From: Bacteroidota bacterium
GTDB taxonomy: Bacteria; Bacteroidota; Bacteroidia; B-17B0; Aurantibacillaceae
Assembly (NCBI GenBank): GCA_021156365.1
Contig: JAJNDK010000002.1
Span: 310,001-374,000 of the forward strand
Reading direction: 5' to 3'
DNA: 64,000 bases
Both the position numbers and the translations under genes were made by a program. Below, piece after piece: positions 1 to 11,200 of this stretch (position 1 is its first letter; the number at the start of each line of letters is the position of its first letter). The notes under the pieces are model-generated. The model worked only from the letters and a program-made list of their open reading frames with translations. It did not search any database and was not told where the DNA came from.

Positions 1-1
1 A

Positions 2-1510
2 TTAACCAGTTTTACCTGCATTTGTCTTAAGTTTATTGCGTACTAAATTGGGAAGTTCGAATTTGTAAAAAATAAAACAATACACCAGGAAAAGGATATT
101 GTTCAACACCAGTTCTGCTGCCGGATTCAGACGGTCTTTGTACAGGAGTGAAATGAAATACAGGAATACGGCAATAGCAAAGAAGAACAGCATGTTCCGT
201 ACATTGTATTTAACGGGGTAATATTTTTTTCCGAGATAATACGAAAGCACCATCATGATCCCGTATGAAAAGAAAGTAGCCCAGGCCGAAGCAGTGTAAC
301 TGAATTTCGGGATAAAAATAAAATTGATGCCAAGTGTAACCACCGCGCCGATAATGGTGATGAAAGCTCCGTACCGCGTTTGTCCGGTGAGCTTGTACCA
401 GATCGACAAATTAAAATAAACGCCTAAGAATAAATTGGCCAGCAGCAGGATCGGCACCACATGTACACCAACACGATACGGCTCGCTCACAAAGTTCTGT
501 ACCCAGCTCATATTCATCATCGTTCCTAAGAAGATCATAGAACAGCCGATCACAAAATATTTGAGAATAAGTGCATTTGTTTTTTTCGAATCGGCCTGTT
601 GTTCGTTCCCGAAAAAGAACGGCTCTGCTGCATATCGAAAAGCTTGAATAAAAATAGTCATCAGGATCGCGATCTTGTAGCAGGCGCCATAGATACCGAT
701 CTGCTCAAGTCCTTCTCCTTTGGGCAACAAATAGTCCAGAATGATACGGTCAAAAGTCTCATTTACCATACCGGCAAGACCCACGATCAAAAGCGGCAGG
801 GCATACTTTATCATTTTTCTCCACAACTCTTTATCGAAGCGATAGGGAAAACCGGTGAATTCTTTTGCAAGCAATAAGAGGGCAACAAGGTTAGCGACCA
901 GGTTGGCCAGGAAGGCGTAACCAATCCCGATCTCCGGATTGTAAAGAGTAGCGGTGAAAGAAGATACTCCGGTCAGGATGCTTTCGTCGTAAGCATTTTT
1001 GCAGATCACAAAATAAAATACATTCAGGGAAACATTCACCACCACATTCACTATTTTAATAAACGCAAAACGTTTGGCCTGCTGATTGAGACGAAGGCGG
1101 GCAAAAGGAATAGCCATTAAGGCATCCGTTGCAATAATGAGTATGGACCAAACAATATAATTCAAATGGTCCTCAAAATCGGTAAGCGCCGCCAACTTCG
1201 GTGAGAAGACTAATAGCAGCAGCGAAAGAGAAGCAGTACTGACCAGGATGGAAATAAGACCGGTGCTGTAAACAGCATTCTTATTCTCAGATTTGCTTGC
1301 AAAATTGAAAAAGGCCGTTTCCATTCCATATGTGAAAATGATATTGATGAAAGAGATATAGGCGTACATCTTGGTATTGATACCGAAGTCAACAGGTTTC
1401 TGGAAAATATAAGTTAAGAGCGGTGTGAGCAGGTAATTCAAAAAACGTGGAAGTATGGTACTGAGACCATAGATGGCTGTTTGTCCGGCTAATTTTTTTA
1501 ATGCACTCAC
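2..1510 (-). CDS. Polysaccharide/oligosaccharide flippase (MOP superfamily, Wzx-like)
   Basis: A 502-residue, strongly hydrophobic protein with about 12-14 predicted membrane segments. It opens with an amphipathic start (MSALKKLAGQTAIYGLSTIL) and has the NYLLTPLLTYIF first helix typical of Wzx/RfbX-type lipid-linked oligosaccharide flippases. The family moves undecaprenyl-linked sugar units across the inner membrane for capsule, O-antigen or exopolysaccharide assembly. The start is GTG at 1510; no ATG precedes the conserved N-terminus. The gene lies about 100 bp downstream of the PrsW-like gene on the same strand, with no glycosyltransferases visible on this side of the window, so its substrate cannot be inferred. 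The stop codon is at positions 2-4, so the gene is complete. The family call is secure from the hydrophobic pattern and length; the specific substrate is not. Confidence 0.85.
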   Translation of the reverse strand: MSALKKLAGQTAIYGLSTILPRFLNYLLTPLLTYIFQKPVDFGINTKMYAYISFINIIFTYGMETAFFNFASKSENKNAVYSTGLISILVSTASLSLLLLVFSPKLAALTDFEDHLNYIVWSILIIATDALMAIPFARLRLNQQAKRFAFIKIVNVVVNVSLNVFYFVICKNAYDESILTGVSSFTATLYNPEIGIGYAFLANLVANLVALLLLAKEFTGFPYRFDKELWRKMIKYALPLLIVGLAGMVNETFDRIILDYLLPKGEGLEQIGIYGACYKIAILMTIFIQAFRYAAEPFFFGNEQQADSKKTNALILKYFVIGCSMIFLGTMMNMSWVQNFVSEPYRVGVHVVPILLLANLFLGVYFNLSIWYKLTGQTRYGAFITIIGAVVTLGINFIFIPKFSYTASAWATFFSYGIMMVLSYYLGKKYYPVKYNVRNMLFFFAIAVFLYFISLLYKDRLNPAAELVLNNILFLVYCFIFYKFELPNLVRNKLKTNAGKTG

Positions 1511-1612
1511 TTATTGAAATAGAGCCTGAAAGTACGAAGATTTGAAGGATTGGGAAAATGGATTTACGAACAGTTTTGTTGAAAAAGCTTAAAAGAGAAG
1601 GTACTCCTGCCA

Positions 1613-3754
1613 CTATTCATCTCCTGAGAGATGCAGGAAGGCCCAATCGAGCAAAACAAGATCTTTGGCATTAAGCTGGTCCCCTGTCGTTTCCTGGCTT
1701 CTTAGCCCATATACCCCCACAACGTGGCGCTGCCCGTTTTCTATAGGTTCCATCTTGTCTTTGGTGCGGATATAGATGCTGTGATAAAACTTCCCTTGTA
1801 GTACAAGCGGGAATTTCAGTTCGCAGACAAACCAGCCCGTATAGTCGCCGATCTTCAGTCGCCGGGTGATAGTGGTACTGAGCGGCAGTGCCGGAAGCAG
1901 CTTATGTGTATGGCGGCCATAGGGAGCAAGGCGGATCCCGCGGCCAGGCAGTGCGGAATAGCGATGGTTGATGCCTGCAAAGAACACACGCGGATCCACA
2001 AAATTACGCAAGCTGAATCTGTTCCATTCGTGCTGGAAAACATCGATCCGGTTGATGCACACGGTGAAAAAGAACAGCAGGTATCCGTAGTAGATCATCG
2101 CGTAAAAGAAATTCCAGGTCGCGTACTGCCCGCTCACATTCCAGGCACTGTGCACATATACCATCACAATGAGTGTAAACAAACCGCCGGATATAATGAT
2201 CCCGAGATTGCGGGTGTTAAGCCGCACGGAACTATTAAAATGGGGCGAATTATTGAGGCAATTGTTGATGATATGTACAAACCACCACACCTGCAGCATC
2301 AATATGAGAAAAGGAACGAACCAGTTTTTGAACGTTTCGTTCATCAAAAAGAAATCGTAGGTGCCATGTGCCAGGCAGGCGAAAAGAAAGCCGGCAATGA
2401 AATAAAGTACAGTATGCTTTTTGGCACGGTAGCGCGCAATCACCATCGCATAGGCAATAAAAGAAGTGTCTGCAATATGCGATACACTGGTAAAAATTGC
2501 ACGTGAATAGATTGTGGTGATAGCTTCCCTGTTGAAGTACATCACATCTTCCAGCACCGAGAACGTGAGCGCACTGATCCCTGCATAGAACAGGTAATCG
2601 ATAGGTTCGTTCACCGCTTTTGTAAAACGCAGGATAATAAGAAAGGGAAGGATCTTCACTATTTCTTCGATCCCCCCGATACAAAACATGCAATACAGGA
2701 AATCGTTCAGGGCTTCCCCATTCAATTGCACACCCGGTAAATGAAGGATCACTTCGTAAAGCAGCGAGCAGATCGCTAAAGCCAGCACACTCATCCCAAA
2801 AGTAAGCAGGACGTACTTCCGGTTCTCCCGCTCAAACATATCAATACTTTGCAGAAAGAACAGCCAGATAAACAAGACTACCAATGCGCAGAAAAACACA
2901 AAAGCAGTGGTTCCTGCGAAAATACGCTCGAACTCGAAGGCAATAAAATCCAGGAAATGGTGATTTTGAAACGCATAGTCCTGCCTGATGGCGGGCGGCA
3001 CATATTTCAACAGATCGGGATCGTTATAGATCTCTTCGAATCCTTCATAGTCCTGCTCATGATAGCAAAGTGAGCCAAAGAAGCTGGCTGCTTCTTTTTT
3101 ACAACCGTTGCCAAGTGCCATCTCTTTTTTCAGATGCTCCTTTTTTATACGGATATCTTTTGCAACCAGGCCGTATAAACAATGAACAAAAGGCTTGTTC
3201 TTAATGAATAAGTGATCGAGCTGTTGTACTACCTCTTCCGGGTTATTATAATATATTTGCTGTACTACGGCCCCACCGAAATAACCGAGCTCACGTTCCA
3301 TCGTAACCTTTGATTCCGTCATGTCCTCGTATTCCCAGCCTGCAGGTACATTGATCTCATTGAATTCCGGCCAGTGTTCCCGGAAACGCCGGCCTTCCTC
3401 CGAATGTTTGTGAGCGAGGTGAAAGAAATAAACAGATCTGTAATCGTATTTATATTTCTTCAGCTTCTGATCGTATGCCCAGTATTGATGATCATAGAGT
3501 CCCTCCTTTTCCGCATACCGTATCACTTCATCGGGATTTCGTGTAGGATCAAAAGTACCGGTGTTGCATACTACGACAATGCAAACCACCGTGAACAGGT
3601 ATATATAATACATACCATAACTCACGCTGGGCTTTAAGACAAGATCGCGTACCGGGAATTTTTTTCGTTTTAGTTTCTGCAGGAAACCAGGCAGGAAAAT
3701 AAAAGTAAGACCAACGATAAAGAAAATATTCAGCGCTATAAAGCCTGTATTCAT
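1613..3754 (-). CDS. PrsW-family intramembrane metalloprotease, large variant
   Basis: A 713-residue protein. The core (about residues 280-500) is polytopic and carries the PrsW hallmarks: an EEIVK motif near residues 363-367, an ED pair followed by MYF in the next helix, a conserved His in SHIADT, and HGTYDF near the end of the core. PrsW/RsiP-type enzymes perform site-1-like cleavage, classically of the anti-sigma factor RsiW. The protein is unusually long for the family (commonly 200-400 residues). It has an N-terminal helix followed by about 230 charged residues rich in Tyr, Lys and Glu, and a C-terminal tail of about 120 soluble residues after the last helices. The N-terminal region looks like a TPR-free sensory or substrate-binding domain that I do not recognise. 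It sits between a secreted FN3-like gene (37 bp upstream) and a flippase. A substrate is not evident locally, although a sigma/anti-sigma-like pair lies 14 kb away. Confidence 0.8.
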   Translation of the reverse strand: MNTGFIALNIFFIVGLTFIFLPGFLQKLKRKKFPVRDLVLKPSVSYGMYYIYLFTVVCIVVVCNTGTFDPTRNPDEVIRYAEKEGLYDHQYWAYDQKLKKYKYDYRSVYFFHLAHKHSEEGRRFREHWPEFNEINVPAGWEYEDMTESKVTMERELGYFGGAVVQQIYYNNPEEVVQQLDHLFIKNKPFVHCLYGLVAKDIRIKKEHLKKEMALGNGCKKEAASFFGSLCYHEQDYEGFEEIYNDPDLLKYVPPAIRQDYAFQNHHFLDFIAFEFERIFAGTTAFVFFCALVVLFIWLFFLQSIDMFERENRKYVLLTFGMSVLALAICSLLYEVILHLPGVQLNGEALNDFLYCMFCIGGIEEIVKILPFLIILRFTKAVNEPIDYLFYAGISALTFSVLEDVMYFNREAITTIYSRAIFTSVSHIADTSFIAYAMVIARYRAKKHTVLYFIAGFLFACLAHGTYDFFLMNETFKNWFVPFLILMLQVWWFVHIINNCLNNSPHFNSSVRLNTRNLGIIISGGLFTLIVMVYVHSAWNVSGQYATWNFFYAMIYYGYLLFFFTVCINRIDVFQHEWNRFSLRNFVDPRVFFAGINHRYSALPGRGIRLAPYGRHTHKLLPALPLSTTITRRLKIGDYTGWFVCELKFPLVLQGKFYHSIYIRTKDKMEPIENGQRHVVGVYGLRSQETTGDQLNAKDLVLLDWAFLHLSGDE

Positions 3755-3791
3755 GGTATGCTGCCTGCGGGTTAGAAAATTAAAGGTAAGA

Positions 3792-4418
3792 TTAATCCTG
3801 TTTCAAAACAACAAACCTTCCGGGGATAACCGTGCTCCCATCGTTGGGATACAGGCGGAAGAAATAGATCCCCGATCCTTTGAACCAGGATGCATTGATA
3901 ATGATACTGCTTTGATTGATGCCTCCTAAGCGGTACAGAAAAAAGCCTTTGGGATCAGCGATCTCAAGGATCCACTGCTGTCCCTGTTTATAAGCAAAAT
4001 TAAGCCTGGAGTTTCCATCATCCACAATGGGATGTTGCATGATACGGTACTCGCCATATACATCGCCGAGGTTCACTATGATGACAGCAGATTGAGAGCC
4101 ATTCGGGAAAACAACTTTGTAATAATACTTCTTGCTCGGATCCGGGGGATAATCATCATAGGTATAAGTCTGCGGACTGATGCCACCTACCGCTCCGGGA
4201 TAATAATTGACGGAAATAAAACTAAAGGCCGAATCATCGGAGCGCTGAAGATCATAACTGCCGGCAGTAAAAACACTTTCCGAAATGGTGAATTCGAGAT
4301 GTACAGTACCGTTTACCTGTGCTGTGCCTGTGAAATTGGTCACAGACGGATATTGGGGCTGGGCAAAACCAACACCAAAGGACACCAGGAAAAAAATCAA
4401 TAAACTCCGCTTCACCAT
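3792..4418 (-). CDS. Secreted FN3-like protein with a divergent C-terminal sorting-like tail
   Basis: A 208-residue protein with a clear signal peptide (MVKRSLLIFFLVSFGVGFAQ, cleavage after Ala-Gln). Residues about 25-110 have a fibronectin type III-like beta pattern (YDLQRSDDSAF, YYYKVVFPNGSQSA). The last 80 residues resemble a T9SS type A domain in rhythm (WILEIADPKG, then GIYFFRLYPNDG and a final FVVLKQD), but the usual PNP motif is replaced by MQHPIVDDG. It may therefore be a degenerate sorting domain, or an ordinary beta domain. The gene is the first of a minus-strand cluster leading into the PrsW-like gene 37 bp downstream. Function unknown. Confidence 0.7.
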   Translation of the reverse strand: MVKRSLLIFFLVSFGVGFAQPQYPSVTNFTGTAQVNGTVHLEFTISESVFTAGSYDLQRSDDSAFSFISVNYYPGAVGGISPQTYTYDDYPPDPSKKYYYKVVFPNGSQSAVIIVNLGDVYGEYRIMQHPIVDDGNSRLNFAYKQGQQWILEIADPKGFFLYRLGGINQSSIIINASWFKGSGIYFFRLYPNDGSTVIPGRFVVLKQD

Positions 4419-4808
4419 GCTTTTGCCGTCTGATTATAATGTAACTATAAAAGTAACAGAATGTTATTCTCTGTAGCTATTCTATGAGTATACTTATTAA
4501 ACACTTGTTGTTAAAACAAATAAGCCGGGTTTTTATTATTAGGTTTCGGAAGACATCTAAATTGTTAAAGTCTGAGTTTTTACCTCAAATGGGCAGAAAA
4601 ATTTGCTTTTGCATTTTTTTTGTTCTTTATTGTGGCCGGTTTTAAAACCCTGCCTCATGTCTCTGGGATGCTAATTCGTCGACACTAGTCGATTGCTTGT
4701 TTGACAATAAACGTTGTGTGCCGAAAGGCAGACTTTGGACAGATACGGATACTCTATTAATAGGATTGTACACGATTTTTTAAGTAAATTAGATATAACA
4801 AACAATTA
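4419..4808. other. Divergent intergenic region, 390 bp, no gene seen
   Basis: AT-rich spacer between the divergent FN3-like gene (minus) and the subtilisin-like protease (plus). It must carry promoters for both. I see no exact TAnnTTTG element in a convincing position, no ORF with a plausible start and no strong hairpin. A short imperfect palindrome, TCGACACTAGTCGA, lies near 4678-4692. Confidence 0.5.
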
Positions 4809-7800
4809 ATGAAAAGGAAAATTACGCTTGTTCTTGCTGCTGTATTTATTTCTGTTTTTGCTTTTGCGCAGAGTATTCATCCTCATTATGCAGACGGTAA
4901 AATTTACATTCGTGTAAAAACAACTACTATTGTACAGGTCGGGAAAGGTGCCAACTGGAACAACCTGCCGATAGCGTCCTTTCCTTTCCTGAAACAGCTG
5001 GCCTCCGCTTATGGGATCAGCAAAGTAAGCAAGCCTTTTTATGCAGCGAAGGATGATAAAGATCTTCAGCGCACGTATGTCGTATGTTTCACTAATCGTG
5101 CCTCCGTATCCGGTTTGATCGCGGCATTGGAACAGAGCGGGGCGGTTGATTTTGCAGAGCGCGTGCCTCTGATGAAAACTTCTTATGTTCCCAACGATCC
5201 TGCGTATAACGGTGGTACCAGCGGAACAAACAACTGGCACCTCGTAAAGATAGGCGCCGGTGCAGCCTGGGATGTATTCCATGGAGCATCGAATATAACA
5301 GTAGCTGTTGTGGATAATGCGATACAAACCAATCACCCGGATCTTTCGGCTAATATTTATGTGAATGCCGGAGAAATTGCAAGTAACGGGATTGATGATG
5401 ATAACAATGGATTTATTGATGATGTAAGCGGGTACGATGTAGCCAATGACGATGCCAATCCAAATCCTCCTACAAACTCTTACAGCCACGGAACACATTG
5501 TGCAGGCCTCGTGGGAGCGCGGAATGATAATAGTACCGGTATTTCTTCGATCGGTTTCAATGTACGTGTCATCCCTGTTAAATGTACAACGGATACAAGC
5601 TCTCCGACAGCAGTAGATGCGGGTTATGCCGGCATTGTATATGCTGTAAATTCAAAAGCCCGTGTGATCAGCTGTTCATGGGGCGGTGATGGAAGCTCTG
5701 CCACTGATCAGTCTGTAATTAATTATGCCTGGAACCACAATTGTATTGTAGTGGCTGCAGCCGGAAATAACGGATCAACCGTTCAAAATTATCCGGGTGC
5801 ATATAATAACGTATACTGTGTAGCGTCTACCACTACTACTGATGGAAGGTCCGGCTTTTCCAATTACGGAACCTGGGTAGACATTGCAGCTCCCGGAAGC
5901 AACATCTACAGCTGCATTCCGAACCTTGCTTTAACGGGAGGCACCTCCAGCTATTATACATTGCAATCCGGAACCTCTATGGCTACACCTATTGTAGCGG
6001 GTCTCTGCGGTTTAATGCTTTCCAAAAGCCCTTATCTTACACCATCACAGGTATTGACCTGCATCAGCACCACCGCTACCACCATCACTCCAACGGGAAT
6101 GGGAGCAGGCCGCATCAATGCTTTGGCTGCCATGAACTGCGCGGCTTCTGCAACACCACCTGCACCTATTGTAGACTTTAGTGCTAATAAAACACTTACC
6201 TGCCCGGGCACACCGGTGCAATTTACCGACCTTACCTATTATGCACCAACCGGCTGGAGCTGGACCTTCACGGGTGGCACTCCTTCTACTTCCACTTCTC
6301 AGAATCCTTCCGTAACATACGCCGCAGCTGGCACCTACCAGGTTGTGCTGACTGCCAATAATGTGAACGGAAGCGGTACCAAAACAAAAACTTCTTACAT
6401 CACCGTAAGCGGTCCTACCACTTTGCCTTTGATAGAAGGTTTCACGGCCACTACTTTCCCTCCGGCAGGCTGGTCGGAATATGATCTTTTCGGTGATTCG
6501 GTGAAATGGCAAAGGAACCCAAGTTTCGGTGGTTTTGCTGCCACCGGTAAGTGCATGTGGTTTGATAATTATACAGCGGATCTGCATGGTAAAAGCGACC
6601 TGGCAATCACGCCGAAATATGATTTCAGTAATCTTGCTTCGGCCACGATGACTTTTGATGTGGCCTATGCGCGGTACGATGCTGATTACAGTGATTCCCT
6701 TGCGGTATTAGTATCAACCGACTGCGGACTGAGCTATACGCAGGTTTATCTGAGAGGCGGATCGGGGCTTGCTACTGCACCGGATTACACAAACGATGTA
6801 TTTGAGCCTACAGCCGCAGAGTGGCGTACGGAAACGATCAACCTGAATAGTTATGCAGGATCAGGGAACGTATTGGTTGCCTTCAAAAACATAGGCAGAT
6901 ACGGGCAGGCTATTTATGTGGATAATGTAAATATTTCCGGGATCGTGGCAGGCGCTCCGCCAACTGCATTGTTTGCTGCTTCTGCTAACAGCTGCACAGG
7001 GCAAACGATGACATTGACCGATCAGTCAACCAATAATCCTACATCCTGGTCCTGGACTTCGAGCGGCGGTAATCTTTCTTCGTCCACCGATCAAAATCCG
7101 AGCATTACATTCAATACCGGAGGAACGTATACCGTTACACTTACCGCTACCAATGCCTTTGGTAACAGTACGCCTGTATCACAAATCTTTACCATCAATC
7201 AAACACCAACTGCTGTTGCGGTGAACACAGGGCCGTTTTGTGCACAGGGAACCGTAACACTGAGTGGTTCGGGAGGCGGCACCTACAGCTGGGCCGGACC
7301 GGGAAGCTATAGCTCTGCACTACAAAATCCAACACGCACACCTGCTACATTAGGTATGTCGGGAACGTATACTTTAACCGTGACAAATAATGGCTGCTCT
7401 GCAAGTTCTACTACAAGTGTTACGGTGAATTTCAGACCTGTGGCCACTGTTACCGGATCTTCTTCTTTTTGTGCGAATGATAGTTTAACCTTAAGCGCTT
7501 CCACCTCTACCGGTGGCGGGCCTAATACAATTACCGGGTATCAATGGCAATTAGGTGGCGCACCAATAAGCGGCGCTGCTTCGGTTACCTACAATGCAAC
7601 GCAGGCAGGTGTATACAGTGTTATTGTCACCAACTCTGCAAACTGTTCTACCACTTCCGGTAACAAAACATTGACGGTGAATGCGCTTCCGAATGTGGCA
7701 GCAAGCTCCTCGCCCGGCGATACTATTTGTAGCGGCGATGCAGTTACACTTACAGCAACCGGCGCTCCTGCACTTGTGTGGGACAATGGTGTAACGAATG

Positions 7801-8168
7801 GTGTGGCCTTCACTCCTGCCGGCACAGCTACTTATATTGTGGAAGGAACAGATGCAAATAATTGTACCAACAGCGACAGCATCACAGTGGTTGTAAACGG
7901 ATGTGTTGGCCTGAAAGGTATTGATCAACAGGAAGGCATCAGCGTTTACCCGAACCCAAGCAATGGCAATTTTGAGATCCATATTACAGGGCCTTCCGGT
8001 ATTATCTCCCTGAAGATCGTGAATAGTATTGGCCAGGTAATTTACCAACAAAATCTGAATGGATCGGAAAACCGGGTAGCTGTAAAAGGATTCAGCAGCG
8101 GGATCTATTTTGTGGTACTGCAGGAAACAAACGGAACAAACATGACAAAGAAAATAATAGTGGAATAA
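4809..8168 (+). CDS. Secreted subtilisin-like serine protease (S8) with PKD, choice-of-anchor J and T9SS sorting domain
   Basis: An 1119-residue protein. Signal peptide 1-20 (MKRKITLVLAAVFISVFAFA), then an inhibitor-like propeptide to about 130. The S8 catalytic domain spans about 135-445, with Asp169 in AVVDN, His227 in HGTHCAG, the oxyanion Asn320 in AAAGNN and Ser390 in SGTSMATP, so the triad is complete. A PKD domain (about 457-540), a choice-of-anchor J/MAM-like domain (about 543-715, starting IEGFTATTFPPAGW), a second PKD and Ig-like modules follow. The protein ends with a type A T9SS domain (ISVYPNPSNGNFEI to KKIIVE). It is presumably exported by Sec, then by T9SS, and either cell-surface attached or released. 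The next protease starts 46 bp downstream with no terminator between, so the two are probably co-transcribed. The ATG start is fixed by the signal peptide. Confidence 0.92.
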   Translation: MKRKITLVLAAVFISVFAFAQSIHPHYADGKIYIRVKTTTIVQVGKGANWNNLPIASFPFLKQLASAYGISKVSKPFYAAKDDKDLQRTYVVCFTNRASVSGLIAALEQSGAVDFAERVPLMKTSYVPNDPAYNGGTSGTNNWHLVKIGAGAAWDVFHGASNITVAVVDNAIQTNHPDLSANIYVNAGEIASNGIDDDNNGFIDDVSGYDVANDDANPNPPTNSYSHGTHCAGLVGARNDNSTGISSIGFNVRVIPVKCTTDTSSPTAVDAGYAGIVYAVNSKARVISCSWGGDGSSATDQSVINYAWNHNCIVVAAAGNNGSTVQNYPGAYNNVYCVASTTTTDGRSGFSNYGTWVDIAAPGSNIYSCIPNLALTGGTSSYYTLQSGTSMATPIVAGLCGLMLSKSPYLTPSQVLTCISTTATTITPTGMGAGRINALAAMNCAASATPPAPIVDFSANKTLTCPGTPVQFTDLTYYAPTGWSWTFTGGTPSTSTSQNPSVTYAAAGTYQVVLTANNVNGSGTKTKTSYITVSGPTTLPLIEGFTATTFPPAGWSEYDLFGDSVKWQRNPSFGGFAATGKCMWFDNYTADLHGKSDLAITPKYDFSNLASATMTFDVAYARYDADYSDSLAVLVSTDCGLSYTQVYLRGGSGLATAPDYTNDVFEPTAAEWRTETINLNSYAGSGNVLVAFKNIGRYGQAIYVDNVNISGIVAGAPPTALFAASANSCTGQTMTLTDQSTNNPTSWSWTSSGGNLSSSTDQNPSITFNTGGTYTVTLTATNAFGNSTPVSQIFTINQTPTAVAVNTGPFCAQGTVTLSGSGGGTYSWAGPGSYSSALQNPTRTPATLGMSGTYTLTVTNNGCSASSTTSVTVNFRPVATVTGSSSFCANDSLTLSASTSTGGGPNTITGYQWQLGGAPISGAASVTYNATQAGVYSVIVTNSANCSTTSGNKTLTVNALPNVAASSSPGDTICSGDAVTLTATGAPALVWDNGVTNGVAFTPAGTATYIVEGTDANNCTNSDSITVVVNGCVGLKGIDQQEGISVYPNPSNGNFEIHITGPSGIISLKIVNSIGQVIYQQNLNGSENRVAVKGFSSGIYFVVLQETNGTNMTKKIIVE

Positions 8169-8214
8169 CAAACACCCATAGAATAACAAACACATCAATA
8201 AAAAAACAAATCGA

Positions 8215-11200
8215 ATGCAAAAAAGAAGGAACAGCGTGGTAAAGTCACTTATAGCGGGTGCTTTACTTTTAACAGTTAGCTCTGCAACAGCCCAGGAGCA
8301 GCGAGTTGACAACTGGAAGCCTATTTTTGAAAAGGAGGTCAGAACACAGGGACAGAGAGTGATCATTCCTTCCAAGTACAGGATATTTCGTGTAGCGGAC
8401 GATCTCAAAAGCATTTTATTTTCTGCCCCTCACGAGACTACGGTGAGCCTTCAGACTTCTCCCGTGATCATTGATCTTCCAATGCCCGATGGATCCCTGC
8501 AGAAATTCAGGGTCGTTGAAGCGCCAGTGATGGAGGCTGAGTTGGCGAACCAATTCCCCGACATCAAAACATTCAGTGTAGTCGGAGTTGACCAACCCGG
8601 CACATACGGTAAATTAGACTGGACCGAATTCGGATTCCATGGTATGCTTTTCGCTTCCGGCGAAAGAATATTTATCGATCCTTACTGCAGGAACAATACG
8701 GAAGATTATATTTCCTATTATACTTCGGATTTTTCAAAAGATCAATCGCAGCGAATGATTCCTGAGTGCGGCGCTACCGATATCGGTGACGACGCAACAC
8801 AGCGACTCGCTTCTCCACCACCTTCCGTTCTGGCCAATATATGGGCGGGAACTACCCTCCGCACCTACAGGCTGGCAATTGCCTGTACAGGTGAATACGC
8901 ACAGGCAGCAACGGGTCTGCCCAACCCGACAGATCCGCAGATCCTTGCAGTAGTAACTACTTCCATCAACCGTGTAGACGGTGTGTACGAAACGGAAGCC
9001 GCTATCCGCATGGTACTTGTTGCAAACGAGGCTGCTATCCTTTGGGGAACCGGTGCAAGCGATCCTTTCAACGGAAATAACAATGCAGGTACGCTTATCA
9101 CCGAGAGTCAGACGCAGATCACCAATATCATCGGAGCTGCCAATTTCGATATCGGGCATACTTTCAGTACAGGTGGCGGTGGCCTGGCCGGCCTGGGTGT
9201 TGTTTGTACCAACGGACAGAAAGCGAGAGGTATTACCGGAAGTCCGAATCCTGTAGGCGATCCGTACGATATCGATTATGTGGCACACGAGATCGGTCAC
9301 CAGTTCAGCGGTAATCACTCCTATAACCAGTGTACAGGTAATGCAACCCAAAATGCCGGAACCATGGTGGAGCCGGGTGGTGGTGTAACGATCATGGGTT
9401 ATGCAGGTATCTGTGCTGCCGCCGATAACATCGCTATGAACAGTATCGCTTATTTCCATACGATCAGCTTTGATGAGATCATGACCTTCAGTAATACAGG
9501 GAACGGAAATGTGTGCCCGGTGAAACCTTCCACCGGCAATAATATTCCTGTTGTTACCGGATCGGCCAACTATACGATCCCGCGTATGACTCCTTTCACA
9601 CTAACCGGCTCTGCAACGGATGCCGACGGAGATCCGCTCACCTATTCCTGGGAACAATTCGACAACAACAGTACGAACCATGCAGTAGGAACAGCTTCTC
9701 CTTATTTCAGAAGCTTAGTACCAAGCACTTCACCAAGCCGGACCTTTCCAAGAATGACTACTGTATTAACAGGCGCTACCAGCAACCTTGGCGAGTACCT
9801 TCCAAATACAGCTCAAACACTGAACTTCCGCCTCACTGCCCGTGACAACCGTATGGGTGGCGGAGGTGTGCGATATGCCGCCAGCCAGGTGACCATTGCT
9901 GCATCAGGTCCGTTCACTATTGCTACTCCTAATACAACAGGTATTACCTGGGCCAGCAGCAGTACACAAAACGTAACGTGGAACGTGAACTCCACCAACA
10001 CTGCTCCGGTTAGCTGTGCCAACGTAAGACTTTTATTATCGACCGACGGTGGCGCTACCTACCCAACGGTGATCCTTGCCAGCACACCGAACGACGGAAC
10101 ACAATCCATCACCGTTCCTCCGCAGGCAACTACTATCAATACCTGCCGCATCAAAGCAGAGGCTATAGGAAATATTTTCTTCGATGTCAACGATAATAAC
10201 TTTACCATCACTGCTTCGGCTGCACCGATTGCCAGTGTATCTATTGCTCTGACCACCGGAAGCAATCCTATGTGCCCGGGAGCCAATGCAGTATTTACGG
10301 CTACACCTTTCAACGGTGGAACAGCTCCAACCTATCAGTGGCAGGTAAACGGTTCCAACGTAGGAACAGGAGCTACCTATGCAACAACAACATTAACAAA
10401 CGGACAGACAGTTACCTGTATCATGACTTCCAACCTTCCGGGAGTAGTAGGAAGTCCGGCTACTTCCAACATCATTACGATGACGGTGGGAAGTACGGTT
10501 CCTTCGGTAGTTATTGCAGGGCCAAGTGTTCTCTGCGCAGGAGCGACTGCAACATATACAGCCACACCAACAAACGGAGGTTCTTTACCAACTTATCAAT
10601 GGCAGGTGAACGGAACGAATGCAGGAACAGCTGCAACGTTTGCAAGCTCTACATTAACCAATGGTCAAGCCGTAACCTGTATCATGACCTCCAATGCAGG
10701 ATGCCAGGCGACGCCAACAGTTACATCCAACACGATCACTGTAACCGTTAACTCTTCAGCAGCTTTGCCATTCTCTGAAAATTTTGAAGGAGCTACCTTC
10801 CCTCCTACCGGCTGGGTTCTCCAGAATGCGGACAATGGAGCAGTTGCATGGGGTACTGCCGGAGCTAAAACCCTGGTGAGAAGACCGGCTGCCGGTAATG
10901 CCGGAAGCGCTAACGGAAGTGCAGCTATCAATTGTTTTGAATACAATACAGACACAACACAGGTGGACAACCTGCTCTCCGTACCGGTTAACCTGGTAGG
11001 TGCGGGCAATCCACGGATGACCTTCAAAAGGTCCTATAAATATTATAACGAAGCAACAGCCCCAACCAATTTCCACGATGAGCTCAGGGTTTATGTTTCC
11101 ACGGATTGTGGCGCCACCTTCGGTTCGTCGGTGTACTTCAAAAAAGGTGTGCAGCTGGCTACGAACGGAACGATCAATACGACTTTCACACCGGCAGTTG

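Noticed and set aside
7551-8414. 287-residue minus-strand ORF
   Set aside because: Antisense to the ends of the two protease genes; composition is that of a shadow frame of Thr/Ser-rich coding DNA.
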